Part shown: one piece after another, positions 8,979 through 18,444 of the stretch | Layout of the letters: every line of letters begins with the position of its first letter | Position numbering within the stretch: the stretch's first letter is position 1 | Origin: Azospirillum brasilense | GTDB taxonomy: Bacteria > Pseudomonadota > Alphaproteobacteria > Azospirillales > Azospirillaceae | NCBI RefSeq assembly: GCF_001315015.1 | Contig: NZ_CP012914.1 | Coordinates: 1 to 64,000 of the forward strand | Reading direction: 5' to 3' | Length of the DNA: 64,000 nt | Notes under the pieces: model-generated | What the model was told of the DNA's origin: nothing | Seen by the model: the letters and a program-made list of their open reading frames with translations, nothing else | Database searches by the model: none | Translations under genes and position numbers: made by a program

Positions 8979-9161
8979 ATGGTTCATCTGCACAAGTCGC
9001 TGGAATCCGAAGCGTCCAAGGCCGCCGAGCGGGAGGGCCGCTCGCTCGACCAGTTCGTGAACGAGGCGGTGGAGGAAAAGCTGCGCCACGCGCAGCGTCA
9101 TGTCACCGCCATCCGCGACCGCGGCGCCCCGTTGGACGAGGACGCGGTGGAACGGGCGTAA
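8979..9161 (+). CDS. Small ribbon-helix-helix (HicB/Arc-like) protein
   Basis: The 60-residue product reads MVHLHKSLESEASKAAEREG, then RSLDQFVNEAVEEKL, the typical layout of a ribbon-helix-helix DNA-binding domain as in Arc, CopG and HicB C-termini. It has a strong GGGGGGAGG site 6 nt before ATG. An inverted repeat (AGCCGCCGC with GCGGCGGCT) follows the stop at 9162-9194. There is no recognisable toxin next to it, so calling it an antitoxin is not supported; a solitary regulator is as likely. Confidence 0.6.
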   Translation: MVHLHKSLESEASKAAEREGRSLDQFVNEAVEEKLRHAQRHVTAIRDRGAPLDEDAVERA

Positions 9162-9289
9162 AGCCGCCGCCGGATGGGATTGCGGCGGCTGTGGTTCAGC
9201 GTTATAATTCCCGTACCAGTGGTCAATAGACGACACCTCCGGTACCGCGCGCTTCGGACGGTTTGCATGGCCGGACGGGCGTGCACACG

Positions 9290-9322
9290 AAAAGAGGGGC
9301 GGCGCTGCTACGCCGCCCCTCC
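9290..9322 (-). terminator. Strong intrinsic terminator after the 30-residue peptide
   Basis: On the minus strand, AGGGGCGGCG pairs perfectly with CGCCGCCCCT around a TAGCAG loop and is followed by CTTTTC. It lies about 10 nt after the stop codon at 9333. Confidence 0.75.
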
Positions 9323-9332
9323 GTCGTCTGGG

Positions 9333-9425
9333 TTACAGCACGGCGACGAGCAGCGCGAGGATCGCGACGACCGTCTGAATGACCGTGCAGATCACCAGCA
9401 CCTTACCAGGGGTCAATAAACACAC
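9333..9425 (-). CDS. Predicted 30-residue single-span membrane peptide
   Basis: A short minus-strand frame begins at GTG 9425, or at TTG 9416 with AAGGGGG about 8 nt upstream. It encodes LTPGKVLVICTVIQTVVAI followed by LALLVAVL and a stop. The composition is a Lys followed by about 22 hydrophobic residues, as in single-pass small membrane proteins. A strong terminator follows at once, which suggests a dedicated transcript. There is no homology to anything I can name. Expression is inferred, not shown. Confidence 0.45.
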   Translation of the reverse strand: MCLLTPGKVLVICTVIQTVVAILALLVAVL

Positions 9426-9529
9426 CCCCTTCCCGCCGCTTGGGTGACAACGCCCCTTGCCCATGGCAGGGGACGATGCGGCGGCGGATTTTCATACAAT
9501 GGCGTGTGTCTCTTCGCAAATATTCCCGT

Positions 9530-12229
9530 TTAAGAGAGCAACCCCCGCAACCGGTACAACTCGTCGAGCGCCTGCCGCGGCGTCAGGCTGTCGGGGTCGA
9601 TGGACTTCAGCGCCTCCTCCACCCGCGACGGTTCCGGCGGAGCGGCGGGGGACGCTGCAGGGGCCGGCGGCGGACGCTTCAGGGCGGCGCTGAACAGCGG
9701 CAGATCCTCGGCCAGACGGTGGATGGCCGCGTTCTGGTCGCCAGACTCCAGGATGGTCAGCACCTCCTCGGCGCGGCCCACCACGGCGCCGGGCAGCCCG
9801 GCCAGCTTCGCCACATGGATGCCGTAGCTGCGGTCGGCCGCCCCCGCCGTCACCTCGTGCAGGAAGACCACGTCGCCCTGCCATTCCTTGATGCGCATGG
9901 TGTGGCAGGACAGGCCCGGCAGCTTGCCGGCCAGCATGGTCAGCTCGTGATAGTGGGTGGCGAACAGCGCGCGGCAGCGGTTGACGTCGTGCAGATGCTC
10001 CACGCAGGCCCAGGCGATGGACAAGCCGTCGAAGGTCGCGGTGCCGCGCCCGATCTCGTCCAGGATGACCAGCGCGCGGTCGCCGGACTGGTTCAGGATG
10101 GCCGCCGTCTCCACCATCTCCACCATGAAGGTGGAGCGGCCGCGCGCCAGATCGTCGGCCGCACCCACGCGGCTGTAGAGCCGGTCCACCACCCCGATGT
10201 GCGCGCTCTCCGCCGGCACGAAACTGCCCATCTGGGCCAGCACGGCGATCAGCGCGTTCTGGCGCAGGAAGGTCGATTTACCGGCCATGTTCGGGCCGGT
10301 CAGCAGCCACAGCCGGTTGTCCGAAGCGAGGTCGCAGTCGTTGGCGACGAAGGGCCCGGCGTTGCCGGCGTCCAGCACCGCCTCCACCACCGGATGCCGC
10401 CCACCCTTGATCGAGAAGGCGAGGCTGCCGTCCACCACCGGCCGGCGGTAGCGCCGCTCCGCCGCCAGCTCGGCCAGCGAGGCGGCGACGTCGAGCGCGG
10501 CCAGGGCGTGGGCGGCCTGGGCGATGGCCTCGGCGCGGCTGGTCACCTCCTCCACGAGGTCGTTGAACAGCTCCAGCTCCACGGCCAATGCCTTGTCGGC
10601 GGCCTCGGAGATGCGGCGCTCCAGGTCCGACAGCTCCACCGTACCGAAGCGCACGGCGTTCGCCATGGTCTGGCGGTGCATGAAGACCTCGCGCCCCTTC
10701 TCGGACATCAGCTTGTCCGCGTGGGTCGCCGTCACCTCGATGTGATAGCCGAGCACGTTGTTGTGCTTGATCTTCAGCGCCGGCACCCCGGCGATGCCGG
10801 CGTATTTGACCTGAAGCCCGGCGATCAGCCGCCGGCTCTCGTCGCGCAGGGTCACCAGCTCGTCCAGCGCGTAGGAATAGTCGCGCGCGATGAAGCCGCC
10901 GTCGCGGGCAAGCAGCGGCAGCTCCGGCGCCAGCGCCTGCGTCAGTTGCTGGACCAGCTCGCTGTGCTCGCCCAGCCCCTTGGCCACGGCGCCCAGCCCG
11001 TCGGGCAGCGGGCCGCCGGGATGGCCGTTGAGCAGCAGGCGGATGGCCGAGGCCTGGGCCAGACCGTCGCGCACGGCCGCGAGGTCGCGCGGGCCGCCGC
11101 GCCCCAGCGTCAGGCGGGACAGGGCGCGTTCCAGGTCCGGGCAGCGGCGCAGCGCCTCGCGCAGGTCGCCGCGCAGCCGCTCCTCGTTCAGCGCGAACGC
11201 AACCATGTCCAGCCGCTTGGCGATGGCCGCGGGGTTGGTCAGCGGCGCCGAGAGCTGGGCGGCGAGCAGCCGCGCCCCCGCCCCGGTCACCGTCCGGTCG
11301 ATGGTGGCGAGCAGGCTGCCGCGCCGGTCGCCGGTCAGGGTGCGGGTCAGCTCCAGGTTGCGGCGGGTCGCCGCGTCGATCTCCATGACCGCGCCGGGGC
11401 CGAGCCGGCGCGGCGGCGACAGGCGCGGCACGCGGCCCTTCTGCGTCAGCTCCACATAGGCGACCAGCGCGCCGGCCGCCGCCACCTCGGCACGGGAAAA
11501 CTGGCCGTAGGCGTCCAGCGTGCCGACGCCGTAGAGGGTGAGCAACCGCTGCCGCCCGTTCTCGCTGTCGAAGCGCGGAGTCGGCTGCACGGTCAGGCGG
11601 GACTTCCATTCGCCCCACAGCTCGTAGAGGTCGGGGCTCTGGCACAGCTTCTCGGAGACCAGCACCTCCTGCGGGTCGAGGCGGCCGAGCGCGGCGCCCA
11701 GCCCGGCGCGCTCCACCGGCTGCACGACCAGCTCGCCGGTGGACAGCTCCAGCCAGGCCAGCCCGAGGCCGCCGGCCGCTTCCGCCACCGCGGCCAGCCA
11801 GTTGGAGGCGCGGGAGTCGAGCAGGCTGTCCTCGGTCAGCGTGCCGGGGGTGACGATGCGGATGACGCCGCGCTTCACCACCGACTTGCTGCCGCGCTTC
11901 TTGGCCTCCGCCGGGTCTTCCATCTGCTCGCAGATGGCCACGCGGAAGCCCTGGCGGATCAGGCGCTGCAGGTAGGATTCGTGGCTGTGGACCGGGACGC
12001 CGCACATCGGGATGTCCTCGCCCAGATGCTGGCCGCGCTTGGTCAGCGCGATGTCCAGCGTCCGGGCGGCGTTCACCGCGTCCTCGAAGAACATCTCGTA
12101 GAAATCGCCCATCCGGTAGAACAGCAGGCAGTCGGGATGGGCCTGCTTGATCTCCAGATACTGCGCCATCATCGGGGTGGCGTCGGGCGGAATGATGGCG
12201 GGCGAAGTGGCGGCGGACGCGTCGGACAC
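9530..12229 (-). CDS. mutS: DNA mismatch repair protein MutS
   Basis: MutS recognises mismatches and starts mismatch repair with MutL. The 899-residue product has the mismatch-reading Phe-x-Glu motif ([12 protein letters not shown], about residue 40), the connector and core domains, and an ABC-type ATPase with Walker [11 protein letters not shown] (about residue 645), signature [14 protein letters not shown], Walker [12 protein letters not shown] and H-loop LFATHYHEL. The length is usual for proteobacterial MutS. The start is GTG at 12229 ([10 protein letters not shown]). It stands alone, convergent with no neighbour and divergent from a stress-type gene. Confidence 0.97.
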   Translation of the reverse strand: MSDASAATSPAIIPPDATPMMAQYLEIKQAHPDCLLFYRMGDFYEMFFEDAVNAARTLDIALTKRGQHLGEDIPMCGVPVHSHESYLQRLIRQGFRVAICEQMEDPAEAKKRGSKSVVKRGVIRIVTPGTLTEDSLLDSRASNWLAAVAEAAGGLGLAWLELSTGELVVQPVERAGLGAALGRLDPQEVLVSEKLCQSPDLYELWGEWKSRLTVQPTPRFDSENGRQRLLTLYGVGTLDAYGQFSRAEVAAAGALVAYVELTQKGRVPRLSPPRRLGPGAVMEIDAATRRNLELTRTLTGDRRGSLLATIDRTVTGAGARLLAAQLSAPLTNPAAIAKRLDMVAFALNEERLRGDLREALRRCPDLERALSRLTLGRGGPRDLAAVRDGLAQASAIRLLLNGHPGGPLPDGLGAVAKGLGEHSELVQQLTQALAPELPLLARDGGFIARDYSYALDELVTLRDESRRLIAGLQVKYAGIAGVPALKIKHNNVLGYHIEVTATHADKLMSEKGREVFMHRQTMANAVRFGTVELSDLERRISEAADKALAVELELFNDLVEEVTSRAEAIAQAAHALAALDVAASLAELAAERRYRRPVVDGSLAFSIKGGRHPVVEAVLDAGNAGPFVANDCDLASDNRLWLLTGPNMAGKSTFLRQNALIAVLAQMGSFVPAESAHIGVVDRLYSRVGAADDLARGRSTFMVEMVETAAILNQSGDRALVILDEIGRGTATFDGLSIAWACVEHLHDVNRCRALFATHYHELTMLAGKLPGLSCHTMRIKEWQGDVVFLHEVTAGAADRSYGIHVAKLAGLPGAVVGRAEEVLTILESGDQNAAIHRLAEDLPLFSAALKRPPPAPAASPAAPPEPSRVEEALKSIDPDSLTPRQALDELYRLRGLLS

Positions 12230-12379
12230 AGGTCTTCAACCGGTTGCGTTGTGGCGGGCAAGGTCGGGCCGGCACCCTAGCACGCCCGCGCTGGTGCCGC
12301 GATGACCGCTTCGTTAGACTGTTCGATGCCCGTAGAACGAGCAAGCAGAACGAGCAAGCCGAAGCTGAAGGAGACCGCC

Positions 12380-12916
12380 GTGACGCAAGCGCCCGACAAC
12401 ACTGATGGCCGGACCACGAACGGCCAGGACACCGTCCGGGAGGTGCGCGAGGTCGTCGCCCTGTTCAAGACCCGCGAGGCGTTCGACAAGGCCGTAGCCG
12501 CCCTTCTGGACGCCGGCTTCGACCGCGACGACCTGTCGGTGCTGGCCAGCCACACCTCGCTGGAGGCCGCCGACCAGCGCCCGCAGGTCCCGTCGGACGA
12601 GGCCCTGACCGGGCTGGTGGGCGAGCTGAAATACGCCTTCCCCCTGACCACCGCCGGGCTTCTCGCCATCGTCGGCGGTCCCATCGCCGCGCCGCTGGCG
12701 GCCATCGTCGCCGCCGGCCTGGGCGGCGTCGCCATCAAGGATTATCTGGACGAGCTGACCAGCCACCCCGACACCGACGAGTTCGGCCGCGCGCTGGAGG
12801 CCGGCGGCGTCATCCTGTGGGTGCGCACCGCCGAGGTGGAGGACGAGGTGGAGGCGGCGGAGATTTTGGAAGGCAACGGCGGCGCCAACATCCACCTGTC
12901 GGTGCGCGAAGAGTAG
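12380..12916 (+). CDS. General-stress-protein-like membrane-associated protein
   Basis: A GTG at 12380 preceded by GAAGGAG (6 nt spacing) gives 178 residues. The N-terminal half has the pattern VVALFKTREAFDKAVAALLDAGFDRDDLSVLA, as in GSP17M/YflT-type general stress proteins. The middle is a Gly/Ala-rich hydrophobic hairpin (LLAIVGGPIAAPLAAIVAAGLGGV), probably membrane-inserted. The C-terminal half (GGVILWVRTAEVEDE, AAEILEGNGGANIHL) forms a second alpha/beta unit. This family usually responds to envelope or redox stress, but its molecular role is unknown. Confidence 0.55.
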   Translation: MTQAPDNTDGRTTNGQDTVREVREVVALFKTREAFDKAVAALLDAGFDRDDLSVLASHTSLEAADQRPQVPSDEALTGLVGELKYAFPLTTAGLLAIVGGPIAAPLAAIVAAGLGGVAIKDYLDELTSHPDTDEFGRALEAGGVILWVRTAEVEDEVEAAEILEGNGGANIHLSVREE

Positions 12917-12937
12917 GCGGGGAAGAAACGCCGTTCG

Positions 12938-13258
12938 TCAGGCGGCGTAGGCGCGCCTCTCGCCTCCGCCGCCGACCACGCTCAGGCCGCGCCGGCGGAA
13001 CTGCGCCCGCACCACCGCGGCCCAGCCCTTGCGGATCTGGGCGATCTTGACGGCGTCGGAGGCCCTGACGTCGGTGGCGGTGCCGCAGATCTCGAAGAGA
13101 AGCGCGTCGCCGATGGAGCCGGGGCACAGCGCCAGGGCATGCACCAGCCAGGCCATCAGCTCGGCCGGGGTGTGGCGCGGCAGGCCGCGCTCCGCCAGGG
13201 TCAGGGCGTTCCCGAGGTTCGCCAGCTCCCGCCGTGCCGTTCCGGGGTTCGGGATCAT
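12938..13258 (-). CDS. Hypothetical protein
   Basis: ATG at 13258 follows GAGGGAGG and gives 106 residues beginning MIPNPGTARRELANLGNALTL, with an Arg-rich, Gly-rich C-terminus (FRRRGLSVVGGGGERRAYAA). A middle segment reads LVHALALCPGSIGDALLFEI. I do not recognise the family. It is mostly helical by composition and has no signal peptide. It is convergent with the stress-type gene, with about 20 bp between stops. Confidence 0.5.
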   Translation of the reverse strand: MIPNPGTARRELANLGNALTLAERGLPRHTPAELMAWLVHALALCPGSIGDALLFEICGTATDVRASDAVKIAQIRKGWAAVVRAQFRRRGLSVVGGGGERRAYAA

Positions 13259-13476
13259 CAATGGCCTCCCTCGCGCGTGTCTCACTGGCAGCTCCTTACC
13301 TCTTTGGATTGGAGCGCGTCAGTGACGGCCATCACAGCGGCACTCCGAATGGGATCATGCAGGAAACAGACGGCAGCCTCTTTTGGTGTGCCGCGTGCGA
13401 ATTATCCTCTTTCCCGTTATAGTCGGGACGCCGCACGGTTCGTCGCACCCCTCGCATCCCTGGGAAGGCTCACGTT

Positions 13477-16284
13477 TTGCCGATGCTCTCCACCCGCGCC
13501 GCCTCCGCCGACGCGTCCGACGCCAAGGACGCCGGCACAGCCAACATCCCCAACAAGCGCGCGATCCTGTCCCGGCGCAAGCTGGCGGAGGACCTGGAGA
13601 CGCTGGTGGCGGAGCATGGAACCGGCGACAAGCTGCGCCCCGCCCTGATCGCCCGGTTGCGCGGCGCGCTGAACGATGGACGGGCGGAGGTGCGCGCCCG
13701 CTTCGAGGCCAAGGGATCGGGCGAGGATTGCGTGCGGCAGAACTGCTACCTCGCCGACGGGGTGGTGCGCTCGCTGGCCGACCTCACGGTCACCCACATC
13801 TTCCCGACCCCCAACCCGACCTCCGGCGAGGTGTTCGACATCGTCGCCACCGGCGGCTACGGCCGGGGCGAGCTGGCGCCCTTCTCCGACATCGACCTGC
13901 TGTTCCTGCTGCCCTACAAGCGCACCCCGCGGGTGGAGCAGGTGGTGGAGTACATGCTCTACATCCTGTGGGACCTCGGGCTGAAGGTCGGCCACGCGGT
14001 GCGCAGCGTCGACGACTGCATCCGCCAGTCCAAGGCCGACGTCACCATCCGCACCGCCATCCTTGAATCCCGCTACCTCTGGGGTCCGCGCAAGCTGTTC
14101 ACCGAGCTGCGCCGCCGCTTCGACCGCGAGGTGGTGGCCGGCACCGGGCCGGAATTCGTCGAGGCCAAGCTGGCCGAGCGCGACAACCGCCACCTGAAGC
14201 TGGGCGACAGCCGCTATGTGCTGGAACCCAACCTGAAGGACGGCAAGGGCGGCCTGCGCGATCTCCAGACGCTGTTCTGGATCGCCAAGTACCTGTACCG
14301 CGTGGAGGATGTGGACGATCTGGTCGGCAAGAAGGTGCTGCTGCCGGAGGAGGCGCAGCGCTTCGCCAAGGCGCAGAACTTCCTGTGGACCGCGCGCTGC
14401 CACCTGCACTACCTGACCGGGCGCATGGAGGACCGGATGACCTTCGACGTGCAGACGTCGATCGGCAACCGCATGGGCTACACCGACCACGCCGGGACCA
14501 AGGGCGTGGAGCGCTTCATGAAGCATTACTTCCTGGTCGCCAAGGACGTCGGCGACCTGACCCGTATCTTCTGCGCGGCGCTGGAGGCGGAATCGAAGCG
14601 GCCGCCCAAGTTCAACATCCTGCGGCTGGCGGCCCTGGCCCGCCGCAAGGACGTGGACGGTTTCGTGGTGGACGGCGAGCGCCTGAACGTCCGCAGCGAC
14701 CGCCAGTTCAAGGACGAGCCGCTGGACATGATCCGGCTGTTCCACACCGCCCAGCAGAACGACATCGACATCCACCCCAACGCGTTGCGCGCCATCACGC
14801 GCTCGCTGTCGGTGGTGGGGCCGAAGCTGCGCGCCGACCCGGAGGCCAACCGGCTGTTCCTGGAGATTCTGACCGGCCGCAAGGACCCGGAGATCACGCT
14901 GCGCCGCATGAACGAGGCCGGGGTGCTGGCCCGATTCATCCCCGACTTCGGCCGGGTGGTCGCGCAGATGCAGTACGACATGTACCATGTCTACACGGTG
15001 GACGAGCACACGCTGTTCGCTCTCGGCATCCTGCACAAGATCGAGATGGGCGAACTGACCGACGAGCTGCCGCTGTCGTCAGAAGTGATCCACAAGGTGG
15101 TGTCGCGGCGCGCGCTCTACGTCGCCGTGCTGCTGCACGACATCGCCAAGGGCCGCGGCGGCGACCATTCCATCCTCGGCGCTCGGGTGGCGGAGAAGCT
15201 GTGCCCGCGCCTCGGCCTGACGGCGGAGGAGACGGAAACGGTCGCCTGGCTGGTGCGCTGGCACCTTGCCATGTCCTACACCGCCTTCAAGCGCGACCTG
15301 GAAGACGACAAGACGGTGCGCGACTTCGTCTCGCTCGTCCAGTCGCCGGAGCGGCTGCGCCTTCTGCTGGTGCTGACGGTGGCGGACATCCGGGCGGTCG
15401 GGCCGCAGCGCTGGAACAATTGGAAGGCCACGCTGCTGCGCGAGCTGTACAACCGCTCGGAGGAGGTGATGTCCGGCGGCCTGTCGGTCGAAGGGCGCGG
15501 GCGCCGCATCCAGGCCGCCCAGGCGGCGCTGCGGGACGAATTGTCCGACTTCGACGCCGCCGATTTCGAACGGCATCTCGCGCTCGGCTACCCGGCCTAC
15601 TGGCTGGCCTTCGACGCGGAGACGCTGGGCCGTCAGGCGCGGCTGGTCCGCGAGGCGCTGCGCGACGAACGGCCGCTGACCGTCAACACGCGCATCGACC
15701 GCGGCCGGGCGATCACCGAGGTGACGATCTTCGCCACCGACCACCATGGCCTGTTCTCCCGCCTCGCCGGGGCGCTGGCGGCGGCGGGAGCGGACATCGT
15801 CGACGCCCGCATCTTCACCATGACCAACGGCATGGCGCTGGACGTCTTCACCGTGCAGGATGCGGCGGGCGGCGGCGCCTTCGAGAGCGGCGACAAGCTC
15901 GCCAAGCTGTCGGTGATGATCGAGAAGGTGCTGTCCGGCCAGTTGAAGCCGCTGCACGACCTGACCAAGCGCAAGGCCCCGCACGCCAGCCGCACACGCG
16001 TCTTCCACGTGCCGCCGCGCGTGCTGATCGACAACAACGCCTCCACCACCCACACGGTGATCGAGGTCAACGGGCGCGACCGTCCCGGCCTGCTCTACGA
16101 CCTGACCCGCGCGCTGACCAACCTCACCCTGCAAATCTCCTCGGCGAAGATCTCGACCTACGGGGAGAAGGCCATCGACGTCTTCTATGTGAAGGACGTC
16201 TTCGGCCTGAAGGTCACCCACGAGAACAAGCTGGCCCAGATCCGCGAGCGGCTGCTGCACGCGCTCGCCGATCCGTCCGCATAA
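13477..16284 (+). CDS. glnD: Bifunctional [protein-PII] uridylyltransferase/uridylyl-removing enzyme GlnD
   Basis: GlnD senses glutamine and uridylylates or deuridylylates PII proteins, controlling nitrogen assimilation and, in diazotrophs, nitrogen fixation. The 935-residue product has the nucleotidyltransferase motif GGYGRGELAPFSDIDLLF (residues 126-143, with the metal-binding D-I-D), a middle UTase domain, an HD domain (VLLHDIAKGRGGDHS, near 553), and two C-terminal ACT domains near 747 and 858 that bind glutamine. TTG at 13477 has GGGAAGG 8 nt upstream; ATG at 13483 is the alternative start. Confidence 0.96.
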   Translation: MPMLSTRAASADASDAKDAGTANIPNKRAILSRRKLAEDLETLVAEHGTGDKLRPALIARLRGALNDGRAEVRARFEAKGSGEDCVRQNCYLADGVVRSLADLTVTHIFPTPNPTSGEVFDIVATGGYGRGELAPFSDIDLLFLLPYKRTPRVEQVVEYMLYILWDLGLKVGHAVRSVDDCIRQSKADVTIRTAILESRYLWGPRKLFTELRRRFDREVVAGTGPEFVEAKLAERDNRHLKLGDSRYVLEPNLKDGKGGLRDLQTLFWIAKYLYRVEDVDDLVGKKVLLPEEAQRFAKAQNFLWTARCHLHYLTGRMEDRMTFDVQTSIGNRMGYTDHAGTKGVERFMKHYFLVAKDVGDLTRIFCAALEAESKRPPKFNILRLAALARRKDVDGFVVDGERLNVRSDRQFKDEPLDMIRLFHTAQQNDIDIHPNALRAITRSLSVVGPKLRADPEANRLFLEILTGRKDPEITLRRMNEAGVLARFIPDFGRVVAQMQYDMYHVYTVDEHTLFALGILHKIEMGELTDELPLSSEVIHKVVSRRALYVAVLLHDIAKGRGGDHSILGARVAEKLCPRLGLTAEETETVAWLVRWHLAMSYTAFKRDLEDDKTVRDFVSLVQSPERLRLLLVLTVADIRAVGPQRWNNWKATLLRELYNRSEEVMSGGLSVEGRGRRIQAAQAALRDELSDFDAADFERHLALGYPAYWLAFDAETLGRQARLVREALRDERPLTVNTRIDRGRAITEVTIFATDHHGLFSRLAGALAAAGADIVDARIFTMTNGMALDVFTVQDAAGGGAFESGDKLAKLSVMIEKVLSGQLKPLHDLTKRKAPHASRTRVFHVPPRVLIDNNASTTHTVIEVNGRDRPGLLYDLTRALTNLTLQISSAKISTYGEKAIDVFYVKDVFGLKVTHENKLAQIRERLLHALADPSA

Positions 16285-16294
16285 AAGCCGGGCC

Positions 16295-16873
16295 TCAGGA
16301 CAGCTGGTCCTCCGCCCAGCCGTCGAGCGCCTTGGCGGCCAGACCGGCCAGCACGCCGGTCGCCATGCCGGCGGCGTAGTCGGACGCCCAGTGCCGTTCG
16401 GTGGCGAGGCTTGACCAGCCCACCGCCGCGGCGAAGCCCAGGGTGACCATGGTTTCCGGGGACAGGCCGCGGTTCAGCCCGACCGCCGTGGTCAGTGCCG
16501 ACACGTTGATGGCGTGGCCGGAGGGGAAGGAGGCGTGCTTGCCGTCGGCCTTGCCCCAGCGGCTGGGGTCGCGGCCCTCGTTCGGGCGGGCGCGGCAGAC
16601 GACGCGCTTGATCCCCTTGCCGGCCACCGTCCCCAACGCGATGGCGAGCAGCCCCTGCCGGGCGAGGCGCGACCAGCCCGGCTTCTCCATGCCCAGCCCG
16701 GCGGCCCACAGCGCGCCCAGCGCCGGCATCAGCACCATGCGCGAGCTGGGCACCTGGAGCCCGTCGCGCAGGGCCGGCGCCTCCGCGCCCAGGGCGACGG
16801 CCTTGCGGCGGGCGGTTCCGTCCAGCCCGTTCACGCCGTCCAGAACACGGTCCGTGAAATCCTCGTCGCTCAT
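16295..16873 (-). CDS. PAP2-family phosphatase
   Basis: ATG at 16873 with GGGAG upstream gives 192 residues with the three phosphatidate-phosphatase motifs: KRVVCRARPN, SFPSGHA and ATERHWASDYAAG (the usual Arg in the last block is within ERH). Several hydrophobic segments (LMPALGALWAAGLGM, GLLAIALGTVAG, MVTLGFAAAVGW, GMATGVLAGLAA) fit a membrane-bound lipid phosphatase acting on polyprenyl- or phospholipid phosphates. The gene lies between glnD and the putative origin and shows no operon link to either. The substrate is not known. Confidence 0.75.
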   Translation of the reverse strand: MSDEDFTDRVLDGVNGLDGTARRKAVALGAEAPALRDGLQVPSSRMVLMPALGALWAAGLGMEKPGWSRLARQGLLAIALGTVAGKGIKRVVCRARPNEGRDPSRWGKADGKHASFPSGHAINVSALTTAVGLNRGLSPETMVTLGFAAAVGWSSLATERHWASDYAAGMATGVLAGLAAKALDGWAEDQLS

Positions 16874-16993
16874 CTCGCGGATCTCCCAAAGCACGCCCCC
16901 ATCACCGCGGAGGCCAAGCGTAAACAGCCGCGCTGGCGTTTCGTGCCCGCACGACCCCGCAAGGCAGGAGTGCCCGGCATGAGGGGCGACGCC

Positions 16994-17368
16994 TTGGCAA
17001 TCGCCGACCATGCCACTTCCCCTCACCCGCCGGGGAAAGGGGGGAGTCGGCGATTGCCAAACCGGCCCACCGCGGCACCTTGGCAATCGCCGACCGCCGG
17101 CCCAGACATCGCCAAGACCACCCCAAGAAATCCCGAGTCGCGACTCGCCTGCCCCGCCCGGCCTTGGCAATCGCCGACCAATGCCCGAGTCGCCTTAAGT
17201 CTGGGCCGAGTCACCGATGATTCCCACACGGTCCCTTGGCGAACGCCGACGAGTCTTCTGGCAATCGCCGACGCACCCCCGAGTCGTCCCCAGGCAATCG
17301 CCGACCTAGCAAATAGACTCCAGCAATTAGGTCTCAATTAGCCTCGTCGGCGATCGCCAAATGGACTC
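16994..17368. other. Putative replication origin: iteron array with a GANTC cluster
   Basis: A gene-free stretch ahead of repA holds eight iterons of 15 bp. Exact TTGGCAATCGCCGAC is at 16994-17008, 17080-17094 and 17164-17178, and in reverse at 17046-17060. Close variants lie at 17236-17250, 17258-17272, 17291-17305 and 17346-17360 (reverse). Ten GANTC sites lie between 17044 and 17368. A locally AT-rich stretch (17309-17343) and the palindrome GAGTCGCGACTC (17135-17146) add to the picture. With repA adjacent, this is the layout of an iteron-controlled origin: RepA binding repeats, a melting region and methylation sites. Confidence 0.75.
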
Positions 17369-17415
17369 TCCCGGCGGTGCATGATCGACTGCAGGCAGAA
17401 TGGACGGGGGGACCT

Positions 17416-18348
17416 ATGGGCGACGTGCACCAACTCATCATGACGCATGGCCGGCGCGAGGCGCGGAACCTCGTGGACCCGAAGCGGGCCAGCGTCGTCG
17501 ATGTTGCGGCGGCGGTGCTGGAGGACGAGTCCAACGCGCTGGGCATCACCTACTCCGGATTCTGCCTGACCAGCCTGCCCCACCGGAAGCTGGCGCCGGA
17601 CGCCGAATGGCGCCGCGACCAGGGCCGCGTCACCCTGCTGGTCGAGCCGGGCAAGGAGCGCAAGCGCGACGGCAGCCTGATGCCGGTCGGCGTCCCCTAC
17701 GGCGCCAAGGCGCGTCTGATCCTGCTCTATCTCCAGACCCGCGCCATCCAGGACAACAGCCGCGAGATCGAGCTTGGCCGCTCGATGAACGACTGGCTCG
17801 ACCGCATGGGCGTCTCGGCCGGCGGTTCCACCTACAAGGCGGTGCAGGAGCAGGCGACCCGCATCAACCTGTGCCGCCTGACCTTCTTCTGGGACAAGGA
17901 CGGGGCCGAGGGCTTCGCCAAGGAGAACATCGTCAACGGCGGCATCCGTCTGCGCGACGACGACGGCCAGGGCACGCTGTGGCGTGAAACGGTGCAGCTG
18001 TCGGAAACCTTCTTCGCCGCGCTGAAGCGCTCCCCCGTCCCGATCTGGGAGCCGGCGATCCGCCACATCGGCGGCTGTTCGATGGCAATCGACGTCTATG
18101 TCTGGCTGGCCTACCGGCTGCACGTGCTGCGCGACCCGATTCCGGTGACCTGGAAGGCGCTCTTCACCCAGTTCGGCGGCGGCTACAAGGAGCTGAAGCA
18201 CTTCAAGCCGGAGTTCCGCGTCGCGCTGGACCTGGCGCTGGCCGTCTACGAGGCGGCGCGGGTGGAATTCTCCGACACCGGGGTGCTGCTCTACCCGTCG
18301 CCCCCGCCGATTCCGGAGCGCAAGATCCTCCCCGCCGCGCGCGGGTAA
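17416..18348 (+). CDS. repA: RepA replication initiator (RPA family, plasmid-encoded RepA type)
   Basis: The start at 17416 is chosen for the GGGGGG tract 4-9 nt upstream and gives 310 residues. The core VPYGAKARLILLYLQTRAI, EIELGRSMNDWLDRMGVS, GGSTYKAVQEQATRINLCRLTFFW is characteristic of RPA-family RepA proteins of alphaproteobacterial plasmids and chromids. The C-terminal part (DVYVWLAYRLHVLRDP, LFTQFGGGYKELKHFKPEF) matches the winged-helix end of such initiators. It is flanked on both sides by the same iterons, which it probably binds to open the origin and to regulate its own expression. No parA or parB gene is nearby. Confidence 0.85.
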   Translation: MGDVHQLIMTHGRREARNLVDPKRASVVDVAAAVLEDESNALGITYSGFCLTSLPHRKLAPDAEWRRDQGRVTLLVEPGKERKRDGSLMPVGVPYGAKARLILLYLQTRAIQDNSREIELGRSMNDWLDRMGVSAGGSTYKAVQEQATRINLCRLTFFWDKDGAEGFAKENIVNGGIRLRDDDGQGTLWRETVQLSETFFAALKRSPVPIWEPAIRHIGGCSMAIDVYVWLAYRLHVLRDPIPVTWKALFTQFGGGYKELKHFKPEFRVALDLALAVYEAARVEFSDTGVLLYPSPPPIPERKILPAARG

Positions 18349-18400
18349 GTCGGCGATTGCCAACCGACCCGGCTCCGGAATCGGAGTCGGCGATTGCCAG
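18349..18400 (-). repeat. Two iterons directly after repA
   Basis: GTCGGCGATTGCCAA (18349-18363) and GTCGGCGATTGCCAG (18386-18400) are reverse copies of the upstream iteron. The first begins one base after the repA stop codon. Two GANTC sites (18378-18382 and 18384-18388) lie between and within them. Confidence 0.85.
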
Positions 18401-18444
18401 AGGCCAAAGCGTCATCCTCCCAAAGCGGACAAGCGGAGCTTCGC

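Noticed and set aside
8979..9161. A toxin-antitoxin pair
   Set aside because: The ribbon-helix-helix protein has no partner frame with toxin features on either side.
9440..12280. A 946-codon open frame on the plus strand
   Set aside because: It lies opposite mutS for its full length and has the Arg/Gly/Gln/His-rich composition of antisense frames in GC-rich coding DNA.
17377..17415. An earlier repA start at 17377
   Set aside because: The ATG at 17416 has a strong G-rich ribosome-binding site at the right distance, and the upstream codons run into the last iteron and GANTC region.
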